From contig JASHYS010000466.1 of assembly GCA_030042915.1 (NCBI GenBank), forward strand, positions 1 through 22,254: 22,254 nt of DNA, given 5' to 3'. The DNA comes from Acidobacteriaceae bacterium (GTDB taxonomy: Bacteria; Acidobacteriota; Terriglobia; Terriglobales; Acidobacteriaceae). Shown one piece after another: positions 15,449 to 22,254 of the stretch (its first letter is position 1; each line of letters begins with the position of its first letter). The notes under the pieces are model-generated. The model saw nothing but the letters and a program-made list of their open reading frames with translations, searched no databases and had not been told where the DNA came from. Made by a program: the position numbers and the translations under genes.

Positions 15449-16690
15449 TCATACCTTGATGAAGATCTTTCTGCTGTAGAGAATCCAGGCTGGAATGAAG
15501 CACACGGCTGTGTACGTAACCGAATAGGCGAGGGCCCGCCAGCCTGAATCGGCGATGTGCATGAAGACGTGATGATAGACATAAGGAATCGTGCTCACCT
15601 GACGCCCGCCCGCGGTGAAATGAATGAGATCGAGGGCACTGCCCAGCAATTCGCTGATCATGTAGGCCACAATGGCGTTCGAACCGAAGACGAGGAACGG
15701 CCAGGTGATGCCTTTCTTCTGCGCCTTCAGGCCCCAACTGTGATGTTCCAGCAGCCAAAACAGTACGGCAAACAGGAGCAGCGACCAACCCCCCGCCACC
15801 AGCACGTAGGAACTGGTCCACATTTTCTTGTTGAGGGGGAACCAATGCGCCCAAAGGTATCCGGAGGCAAGACACGCCGCCGCTCCCGCAGCCAAGCCCA
15901 TGGCTTTAACCTTCAGCGGCAGCCAGCCGCGCAGCAGCCACAGGCCGGCCAACAATCCGAGCAGCGTTGTGCCCACAGCGGGAATATCGCTGAGCAGCCC
16001 TTCAGGGTCGCGCGCGTTGTGGGTGTCGAACTCTTCGTAGAGATGGCCGGGCATGAGTTGCCGGTCGAGCCAGGCAACGATGTTCTGATCCTTGTCGAGG
16101 AGGGGAATGTTGCGAACCGGAGTGCCTGCACCGGGCACCGGCACATAACGGACCAGAACCCAATAGCCGGCTAGCACCACAATCAGGAGCGCGACCTTCG
16201 TCCACACGCGGCGGTCCCAGATGTAAAGCAGAGACACGATGAGATAGCAGATGGCGATGCGCTGCAGGACGCCGTAGAAGCGAAGGTGATCGAGCTCAAA
16301 AGCGGGGAATCCATTGACCACAATACCTAGAAGAAACAGAATGACCGCGCGTCGAACTGTATGCCAGGCCAGCTTGGCGCGCGATTCGCCCCGTTGCAGC
16401 CGCGCCTGGGTGGAAAAGACGATGGATGCGCCCACTACGAAAAGAAATGTGGGAAAAACCAAATCCGTAGCCGTCAATCCGTTCCATGCCGCGTGGCGCA
16501 TTTGCGTCCAGGCGCCGGACCCACCCGGGTTGTTCACCATGATCATGAACGCGATGGTGATGCCGCGAAGCACATCGAGCGATACCAGGCGCTTCACCGG
16601 CGTGGAAACGGATAAAGGTTGGGCAGGCGCGCGAAACCAACCCGGCTTGGTCAGCCTGGCCGGCGCGCGAACAGCTCCCAGTTGAAACAT
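15449..16690 (-). CDS. NagX/HGSNAT-like membrane acyltransferase (DUF5009 family)
   Basis: The 413-residue multi-spanning protein shows the family's N-terminal signature: RLVSLDVLRGITIAFMIMVNN (about 34-54), then MRHAAWNGLTATDLVFPTFLF (64-84). His66 aligns in position with the acetyl-accepting histidine of human heparan-alpha-glucosaminide N-acetyltransferase. A later family block, HWFPLNKKMWTSSYVL, lies at about 273-288. About ten transmembrane helices are expected. The family transfers acetyl groups across the membrane onto amino sugars; bacterial members often accompany N-acetylglucosamine genes, which are not seen here. The start has GGAG six bases upstream. About 30 residues precede the conserved part, so an internal start is possible. 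It lies downstream of the peptidase's terminator and probably has its own promoter within 16691-16824. Confidence 0.88.
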   Translation of the reverse strand: MFQLGAVRAPARLTKPGWFRAPAQPLSVSTPVKRLVSLDVLRGITIAFMIMVNNPGGSGAWTQMRHAAWNGLTATDLVFPTFLFVVGASIVFSTQARLQRGESRAKLAWHTVRRAVILFLLGIVVNGFPAFELDHLRFYGVLQRIAICYLIVSLLYIWDRRVWTKVALLIVVLAGYWVLVRYVPVPGAGTPVRNIPLLDKDQNIVAWLDRQLMPGHLYEEFDTHNARDPEGLLSDIPAVGTTLLGLLAGLWLLRGWLPLKVKAMGLAAGAAACLASGYLWAHWFPLNKKMWTSSYVLVAGGWSLLLFAVLFWLLEHHSWGLKAQKKGITWPFLVFGSNAIVAYMISELLGSALDLIHFTAGGRQVSTIPYVYHHVFMHIADSGWRALAYSVTYTAVCFIPAWILYSRKIFIKV

Positions 16691-16824
16691 TCAGTTCTCC
16701 AGTTGCGGCAATTCGAGCGATGCACAATACGCTACGCGCAGGAGGCCGGGTTCGCCAAGCTGGATTATCTTGCTCGAATGGAGCCGCCGCGGCGAAGACC
16801 AGCAACCAGCGGCGTTTGCGCCGG

Positions 16825-16856
16825 AAAGAAAAAGGCCCGGACATTCAATCCGGGCC
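16825..16856 (-). terminator. Intrinsic terminator of the S53 peptidase gene
   Basis: On the minus strand an 8-bp perfect GC-rich stem (GGCCCGGA/TCCGGGCC, 7-base loop, 16856-16834) is followed at once by TTTTTCTTT (16833-16825). It begins 40 bp after the peptidase stop codon. Stem strength and the T-run fit a rho-independent terminator. It separates the peptidase from the NagX-like gene. Confidence 0.88.
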
Positions 16857-16896
16857 CTTAGCTCTAGAAACCGCTTGCACGGCACGCCAACGTAGT

Positions 16897-19161
16897 CTAT
16901 CGCCTTACTGAGAAGGTTAGAGTGGTAGTTGCCGTAACGCCACCGCCCGTCCCTGTGATGGTGATGGGATAGGTCCCGGTTGGGGCCGATCTGGAGACGG
17001 TGAGGGTGAAGTCCGAGGTGCCTGAGCCCCCGGTAATCGGGTTGGGGCTGAAGCTGCCCGTTACGCCGGAGGGGATGCCGCTGGCGGAAAGCGTAATCGA
17101 CGAGCTGAAGCCGCCCGAGGCCGTAGCGGTCACGACAGCATATCCGCTCTGGCCCTGGTCGAGATATCCCGAACTGGGTGAAACGGAAAGGGTGAAGCTT
17201 CCCTTGACCGGCGCCGTGACCGTGAGCGAGACCGTTGTGGTTTCCGTGGTGCCGCTCGCCGGGGTCCCCGTCACCGTAATCGTGTAGGTGCCGGTTGCCA
17301 CGGTCGAGGCGACCGCCATCGTCATGCTCAGGCTGCCCGAGCCGGTGATGGTGGCGGGGTTGGAGCTGAAAGTGACGGTCACGCCGCTGGGCTCGCCAGA
17401 CGCCGAAAGCGTAACGGTCGAATCAAATCCGCCGACTGCCGTGCTGGTGATAGTAGAGGAACCGGAGTTGCCCTGCACAACGGAAACTGAGCTGGGCGAG
17501 GCGCTAAGACTGAAACCCGGCGCCGCCGCTGTCCCCGCCAGAGCATTCAAAAGGTTGGCACCATTCATGCTGCCCCAGCCCGTAGCCAGATCGTAGCCTG
17601 TCGTCGCCGAGTAGCCATTGCTGCCACTGGTGATGTCGTGGAAGTCGGTATCGTAGCTTGAACCCAGGCCAATGGTGTAAAGAGTGGGATTGATGAATCC
17701 CAGCTTCCCATTGCCGTTGGCTACAGACTGCTCATTGGTCAGCGCCAGGTAACCGGCCCAGAGTGGCGTGGCGAAACTGGTGCCCCCATATTCATTGGCC
17801 GTGCAGGCTTCCTGGTCGGCGCACACGTAGTAAGTGAAGTTGGCATTGGCCGAAACGTCAGGGCCGTTGCGATAAGTTTGCGAACAACTGGAGCAGCTTT
17901 TGGCCGCAGCGGTTTGCCAGGAGGGAATTGCGAATTTGTCGGGCGAGATGCCGCCTCCGCCATCGGACCATGCGGTTTCAGAAGCCCATGGGCCTGCCGC
18001 TGAGCTGGTCTCGAGATCGGTGCCGCCAACAGACGTCACATAGACATCGTCAGCCGGATAGATCTCGGAGCGCGAGTTCCACGCGCTGTCGTCGCCGGCC
18101 GCCTGAAAGAGATTCTGGCCCTGCGCCGCGAACTCCTCGAAGTAGGGATTGTCGGTGCTGGGATCGGCGGGACTCCAGGTCCATGAGGAACTCAACTGCG
18201 CGTTGAGCGGAGACGCTGTGGCCATGGCGCCGAAGATGGCCGCATCCGTTGAGCCAATGTACATGACGAGGCTCGACATGCCGGGCGCCATGCCCAGCGC
18301 CTGCGTCATATCGAGCGTCTGCTCGGTATCGTCGCAGCTGGGATACGTGCAGCTTGTGCTGGTGCCGTCGGTCGAGTCAAGAGTAATGGGCACGCTCTCG
18401 GTCTGGCCCACGTTCTTGTAGTAGGTATTGAGGTCGGCCAAGTCTGTGCCGTAGTACTCGAGCAAGCCGAGCGATTGCCCGGAACCCGTGAGCGATCCAC
18501 CATAGTAGGCCGCGCGCATGTCGCTGCCTAGAAACGAGGCGGATGGACCCGAGCCGGTGGTCGCGCCGGACCTGGTTCCGGAACGCTCCGGATTCTTCGT
18601 CAAGCCCGCGGGGTGCGGGATGGAGAAGTTGTCGAGACCGGAGACGTGCCAAAGAGCAAACGACAGGTTGGTGGTCGGTTCCTTGTCGGGCGCGTAGAAG
18701 GTGCGGCTCTCGGTGGGATGCTGGTAGACACCGAGGTTCAAATTGAAGGCCTTTTGAATGTTCGCAGCCGATCCTGAAACCTGCAAGTTGACGCGGTTCG
18801 GCGAGGTGCTTACCACCTTCAGGCCGTTCGACTGAGCGAAATTGATGAGCGCATTGTACTCATCCTGCGTGGGCCCGAACTGATCAGTGAATTGCTCCAC
18901 CGTGAGGAATTGATGGAAGGACGGGCTGCCGGGATCGTAGAGGTTCTGCAACAGTTGATCGAGTTGATCCTGGTTGCGCAGTGGCAGGGCGATGACCAGA
19001 TTCAAGGTTTGGGTTGCGGGAAGACTGCCAACGAAGCGCGCGGTCCCGTCTTGCGTGGCCTGGCGCACATGAATGGTTTGCACGGTTTGAGCATCACAGA
19101 AGCTAAGCGCGATCGAAAGGATCGCGGCGATCGGGAGCGTATATTTTCCCAACGTACGCAT
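16897..19161 (-). CDS. Secreted S53 family peptidase (sedolisin/kumamolisin type) with Ig-like repeats
   Basis: The 754-residue preproprotein has a signal peptide (about 1-24) and a pro-kumamolisin activation domain (about 30-185, including YDPGSPSFHQFLT and a VNLQVSGSAANIQKAFN block). The peptidase domain spans about 205-545. Catalytic residues by motif are Glu280 and Asp284 (in TEQTLD), oxyanion Asp357 (AAGDDSAW) and Ser462 (GGTSFATP). The Ca-binding tail is seen at DFHDITSGSNG (506-516) and GYDLATGWGS. Two Ig-like repeats follow. It should be a secreted, acid-active endopeptidase after removal of the propeptide. AAGGAG lies eight bases before the ATG. The intact catalytic set makes activity likely. 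Peptides released could feed the OPT transporter further right, which is inference. Confidence 0.94.
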   Translation of the reverse strand: MRTLGKYTLPIAAILSIALSFCDAQTVQTIHVRQATQDGTARFVGSLPATQTLNLVIALPLRNQDQLDQLLQNLYDPGSPSFHQFLTVEQFTDQFGPTQDEYNALINFAQSNGLKVVSTSPNRVNLQVSGSAANIQKAFNLNLGVYQHPTESRTFYAPDKEPTTNLSFALWHVSGLDNFSIPHPAGLTKNPERSGTRSGATTGSGPSASFLGSDMRAAYYGGSLTGSGQSLGLLEYYGTDLADLNTYYKNVGQTESVPITLDSTDGTSTSCTYPSCDDTEQTLDMTQALGMAPGMSSLVMYIGSTDAAIFGAMATASPLNAQLSSSWTWSPADPSTDNPYFEEFAAQGQNLFQAAGDDSAWNSRSEIYPADDVYVTSVGGTDLETSSAAGPWASETAWSDGGGGISPDKFAIPSWQTAAAKSCSSCSQTYRNGPDVSANANFTYYVCADQEACTANEYGGTSFATPLWAGYLALTNEQSVANGNGKLGFINPTLYTIGLGSSYDTDFHDITSGSNGYSATTGYDLATGWGSMNGANLLNALAGTAAAPGFSLSASPSSVSVVQGNSGSSTITSTAVGGFDSTVTLSASGEPSGVTVTFSSNPATITGSGSLSMTMAVASTVATGTYTITVTGTPASGTTETTTVSLTVTAPVKGSFTLSVSPSSGYLDQGQSGYAVVTATASGGFSSSITLSASGIPSGVTGSFSPNPITGGSGTSDFTLTVSRSAPTGTYPITITGTGGGVTATTTLTFSVRR
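16906..17517 (-). repeat. Two tandem Ig-like repeats at the peptidase C-terminus
   Basis: Residues 549-650 and 655-752 of the peptidase are homologous. Both open with FSLSASPSS- or FTLSVSPSS-like strands, share a GGFxSxxTLSASGxPSGVT core and a xNPxT segment, and end with GTYxITxTG. They resemble bacterial Ig-like domains often fused to secreted acidobacterial enzymes, and probably mediate surface or substrate attachment. Confidence 0.85.
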
Positions 19162-19560
19162 TCAATTTTCTCCTTTGGTGCTGCTATAACATTTCCCTGA
19201 CGGCATAGAAGGAGCCGAAGCAACTCGACTTGGCGCGTGGATCGACGAACGCGCCGAAATGGTTCCGGTGGTAGCTGCAGGTGCGCGTCAATCGGCTCCG
19301 GCGGACAGAATTTGAGCATTCTACTGCAATGAGAAAAATGGCTTGGAAATGACGGCGCCGGGGTGGGCGCCGGACCCCCTGAGTTAGCATTGTGGGCCAA
19401 CGAAAATGCGGCTGTCCATAGAAAACTGAGCGGTTGAGGGTGCAATTTCCGTTACTTTAGGGAAGTTCCTTGGTTATGCGAGTTAATCTTAGGCGCGAAA
19501 CATGAAAGCCCTATGAATACAGAGCGATACGGCATTGTGATAGGAATGCGGCGGCCGATC
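19162..19560. other. Noncoding region upstream of the peptidase gene (399 bp)
   Basis: No credible gene was found. The peptidase's ribosome-binding site lies next to 19161. A 7-bp GC stem (CGGCGCC, loop GGGGTG, GGCGCCG) occurs at 19353-19372 with no T-run on either strand. The part from about 19430 to 19545 is richer in A/T than the coding regions nearby and may hold promoter elements. No clear -35/-10 pair or known riboswitch was recognised. Confidence 0.5.
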
Positions 19561-19914
19561 TCAGGGTTTCAGGCCGATGGCGACCGGATGCGACGGCTGG
19601 TACAAACCGAGCTTGCCTCCGCCGGGAAGCTGGATTTGCGTGACTGTTCCCCAACGCTCCTTGTGCGGAGCAGTGCATGAAACTCCCTTCTTGCTGAGGG
19701 TAGCGATTTCAGCTTGCAAATCGTTGCAAAGCAGGTAGAGATCGGCACGGTCATTGTACTCGGCGGGATGGAACGCGGCTTCCGCGGGCGGCATGGCGAA
19801 GATCAGCCATCCGTGCCCCGCGTCAACGCTGGGAAAACTGAGAACGTCGCGGAAAAATACCCTGTCCGCCTCCGCGTCTTTGCTATACAGAACCACATGA
19901 GCGCCCGTGATCAT
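19561..19914 (-). CDS. VOC superfamily protein (glyoxalase/bleomycin-resistance fold)
   Basis: This is a 117-residue single-domain protein of the vicinal-oxygen-chelate fold. It shows the opening strand ITGAHVVLYSKDAEADRVFFRDVLSFPS, a central LYLLCNDLQAEIATLSKKGV and the closing strand LPGGGKLGLYQPSHP. The usual C-terminal metal-binding Glu (ELYQ in many members) is replaced by Gly-Leu, so classical glyoxalase chemistry is doubtful. A GGGGAGGG lies eight bases before the ATG. It is divergent from the OPT transporter, with a 212-bp spacer in which I saw no gene. The substrate is unknown. Confidence 0.85.
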   Translation of the reverse strand: MITGAHVVLYSKDAEADRVFFRDVLSFPSVDAGHGWLIFAMPPAEAAFHPAEYNDRADLYLLCNDLQAEIATLSKKGVSCTAPHKERWGTVTQIQLPGGGKLGLYQPSHPVAIGLKP

Positions 19915-20126
19915 GCCATTGGCCCTCCCCCTGCTGTCACGAGCTTGCCATACGAATGAAGCCCATGGGAATTGAAATTGTGCAGAACGGGCTAATGCCG
20001 CAGATCGGCCGCGATTCAGGAAAATCCGGTAACGCAGCGACTATTGTCTTCGCCGCCCGCGCTGATAAACTCCCTCTTTCAGGAATTTGTTGAGTAATTT
20101 CGCTTGTATTCAGTCGGAGGCTATCC

Positions 20127-22254
20127 ATGCCCGAATTTCAACCCTTTGTGCCGGCCAATCAACATCCGCCTGAGTTCACCGTTCGTGCCATTCTGCTTGG
20201 CTCGCTTTTCGGTCTCATCTTTGGCGCCGTCACGGTCTATGTCGGTTTGCGGGCTGGGCTCACTGTGGCCGCCTCGATTCCGATTGCCGTCATCTCTATC
20301 AGCTTTCTGCGCAGCGAGGGCAAGGTTTCGGTCCTCGAATGCATCATCGTGCAGACCGCGGGAAATGCCGGCCAGTCCATCGCCGCGGGGGTCATCTTCA
20401 CGCTGCCCGCGCTCATCTTTCTCGGCTTCGACCTCGAGTATTCGCGCATCTTCATGCTGGCGCTGATCGGCGGTTACCTGGGCGTGCTCTTTATGGTTCC
20501 GCTGCGAAGGCCACTCATTGTGGAAGAGCACGGCAAGCTGAAGTTTCCCGAGGGCACGGCTTGCGCCGACGTGCTGATGGCCGGAGCCAAGGGCGGATCG
20601 TTTGCCAGCCGCGTGTTTTTCGGCCTCGGGCTGGGCGCGCTCTATACGTTTTTTCAGAATGAAAACCTCTTTGGCGCTTGGCCAGGCACGCCGGAGTATC
20701 AGCCTGACTTCGGTCCCCAGCACGTGCTCAAAGGCGCGTCAATCAAGGCCGACGCGACACCGGAGTATCTGGGCGTCGGCTACATCATCGGGGCCCGCAC
20801 GGCAGGCACCATGTTTGCCGGCGGAGTCTTCTCATGGCTGGTCCTGATGCCGCTGATTTATTTCTTCGGCAAGGACCTGCCGCATCCCGTTTATCCCGGC
20901 ACCGTACCCATCGCGCAGATGGGGCCAAGCGATCTATGGATCACATACATCCGTCCGATGGGCGCGGGTGCTGTAGCCGCTGCCGGCCTCATCACACTTT
21001 TCAAAACGCTCCCCACGATTATCGGCGCGCTGCGGTCCGGTTTTGCGCAGATTCGTCATCGCACTGCCGCTGTAGCGGCGCCCATCCGCACCGAGCGCGA
21101 CTTCACCATGAGCACGGCTATCGTCGGTTCCATCGCGCTCGTCATCCTCATGTTTTTCTTTCTCTGGCTTAAGCCGGTGCCGGGCGCGCAGGTGGGCTTG
21201 TTCGCCAACCTCGCGGCTTCGATTCTTGTGGTGGCCTTCGGCTTCCTGTTCGTCACCGTCAGCTCGCGTATCGTCGGCCTGATCGGCAGTTCTGCCAACC
21301 CCATTTCAGGAATGACCATTGCCACGCTGATGGCCACTTCGGCCATATTCCTGGTGAGCGGCTGGACCGCGCCGGCCTTCGGCGCACTTGCCATCACCAT
21401 TGGCGGCGTGGTGTGCATCGCGTCGGCTGAGGCCGGGGACACGTCGCAGGATCTGAAGACCGGCTTCATCATCGGCGCCACGCCGAAATCGCAGCGTTTC
21501 GCATTCCTCATCGGCATCGCCGTTTCCACGGTTGCCATCGGCTACACGCTTCAGGCCATGAACCAGAACCTCCAGGTCTTCCGCGCCGCTCCGCAGGCGT
21601 GGGACATCAATGCCTCACACCCCGGCGTCGCGGTTCAGCGCGACACCAAGGGGTTGGTCGAACAGTTCCCCGTCATCGCGCCCGACGGGTCGAAATCCAT
21701 CCATCAGAAGAGCGAGTACATTGTGCTCAATGCCATTGGCTCGTCCGAGCTTGCCAATGGGAAATACCTCTACTCACCCGCTACGGGGCGTATTGAGGTC
21801 CGCTGGATTCCGGGCATCGGCAGCGAACGCGCCGCCGCGCCGCAGGCGCAACTGATGGCGACCGTGATCAACGGAATTCTGAGCCGCAAGCTGCCCTGGG
21901 GGTTGGTCATGATCGGCGTCTTTCTCGTCATCGCCATCGAGCTGCTCGGCATCCGGTCGCTTTCGTTGGCAGTAGGCGCGTATCTCTCCATTGGAACCAC
22001 GCTCGCCATCTTCACCGGCGGCGTGATGCGCGCGCTCATCGATTGGTCTGCGCGACGCTCTGGCGACACCGAAAATGCCGACTCCGACGTTTCGCCCGGC
22101 TCGCTCTACGCCTCAGGCTTGATTGCTGCGGGCGGCATCGTGGGCCTCATCGGCGTCGCCTTGCAAGGTTATGAGAATCATTTCGACAAGCCCAATCCCA
22201 TCGGCTGGCCGCATTCGTTCCTCTACAACCCCTGGGTGTCGGTCGTAGCGTTCG
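20127..22254 (+). CDS. OPT family oligopeptide transporter (3' end cut by window)
   Basis: At least 709 codons are present, with no stop before the window end. The protein is highly hydrophobic. It has OPT-family motifs: LECIIVQTAGNAGQSIAAGV (about 70-89), GVIFTLPALIFLG, LIVEEHGKLKFPEGTACADVL (about 131-151) and, late in the protein, APQAQLMATVINGIL. GGAGG lies six bases before the ATG at 20127. Members import small peptides or metal chelates by proton symport. A hydrophilic stretch of about 85 residues at roughly 478-575 lies between two membrane segments. The total already exceeds many bacterial members. Its peptide substrate could come from secreted proteases such as the S53 enzyme, but this is only context. 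Confidence 0.92.
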   Translation, partial: MPEFQPFVPANQHPPEFTVRAILLGSLFGLIFGAVTVYVGLRAGLTVAASIPIAVISISFLRSEGKVSVLECIIVQTAGNAGQSIAAGVIFTLPALIFLGFDLEYSRIFMLALIGGYLGVLFMVPLRRPLIVEEHGKLKFPEGTACADVLMAGAKGGSFASRVFFGLGLGALYTFFQNENLFGAWPGTPEYQPDFGPQHVLKGASIKADATPEYLGVGYIIGARTAGTMFAGGVFSWLVLMPLIYFFGKDLPHPVYPGTVPIAQMGPSDLWITYIRPMGAGAVAAAGLITLFKTLPTIIGALRSGFAQIRHRTAAVAAPIRTERDFTMSTAIVGSIALVILMFFFLWLKPVPGAQVGLFANLAASILVVAFGFLFVTVSSRIVGLIGSSANPISGMTIATLMATSAIFLVSGWTAPAFGALAITIGGVVCIASAEAGDTSQDLKTGFIIGATPKSQRFAFLIGIAVSTVAIGYTLQAMNQNLQVFRAAPQAWDINASHPGVAVQRDTKGLVEQFPVIAPDGSKSIHQKSEYIVLNAIGSSELANGKYLYSPATGRIEVRWIPGIGSERAAAPQAQLMATVINGILSRKLPWGLVMIGVFLVIAIELLGIRSLSLAVGAYLSIGTTLAIFTGGVMRALIDWSARRSGDTENADSDVSPGSLYASGLIAAGGIVGLIGVALQGYENHFDKPNPIGWPHSFLYNPWVSVVAF

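Noticed and set aside
16906..17517. Repeated DNA that might be a CRISPR or tandem satellite
   Set aside because: The similarity is at protein level between two roughly 100-residue Ig-like domains within one coding frame; there are no short exact repeats with unique spacers.

Overview
The window reads as a stretch of chromosome from an acidobacterium, most likely class Terriglobia. This is an inference from high GC, dense short-spaced genes and the protein repertoire: a DUF481-type outer-membrane protein, a secreted S53 (sedolisin) peptidase with bacterial Ig-like repeats, an ARPP-1 protein, a zinc-finger anti-sigma factor, an HDOD protein and a NagX-type acyltransferase. No rRNA, tRNA, CRISPR array, insertion sequence or prophage was seen. 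All complete genes look intact.

Left part (1-4820). The 5' part of folD runs leftwards off the edge. Divergent from it is a redox operon: a membrane-anchored tetraheme cytochrome c, a four-cluster ferredoxin with a Tat-like leader, and an NrfD/PsrC-family quinol-interacting membrane subunit. A large polytopic membrane protein follows. The cytochrome/ferredoxin/NrfD order matches the J-O-P part of Dsr-type complexes, but no catalytic molybdopterin, hydrogenase or DsrMK subunit lies in view. The folD/cytochrome spacer holds a perfect CRP-type palindrome. An internal spacer of the operon is built from two short tandem arrays, one of which carries the NrfD gene's ribosome-binding site.

Middle part (4831-9449). 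A secreted ARPP-1 protein is divergent from an ECF-like sigma factor. The sigma factor is followed by a membrane-spanning ZAS anti-sigma factor with an extracytoplasmic domain carrying Asp-box-like motifs. The divergent spacer holds two nested inverted repeats that share its midpoint. An HDOD protein follows.

Right part (9483-22254). An XRE-cupin regulator precedes a sugar-porter MFS transporter in the same direction, with a 14-bp palindrome just upstream of the regulator. A DUF481 outer-membrane protein converges on a secreted PHP-like metallohydrolase; the gap between them is a 139-bp element bounded by an 8-bp inverted repeat. Transcribed towards the PHP-like gene are a NagX/HGSNAT-like membrane acyltransferase and, behind a clear intrinsic terminator, the S53 peptidase. 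A small VOC protein and a divergent OPT-family transporter, cut by the right edge, close the window.

Taken together the region suggests a soil heterotroph that uses sugars and peptides (MFS, secreted peptidase, OPT transporter), with an envelope-signalling sigma/anti-sigma system and an accessory quinone-linked electron-transfer module. The strongest leads are the unusual anti-sigma sensor, the apparently orphan redox trio under a CRP-like site, and the heptad-repeat elements found in two intergenic places.
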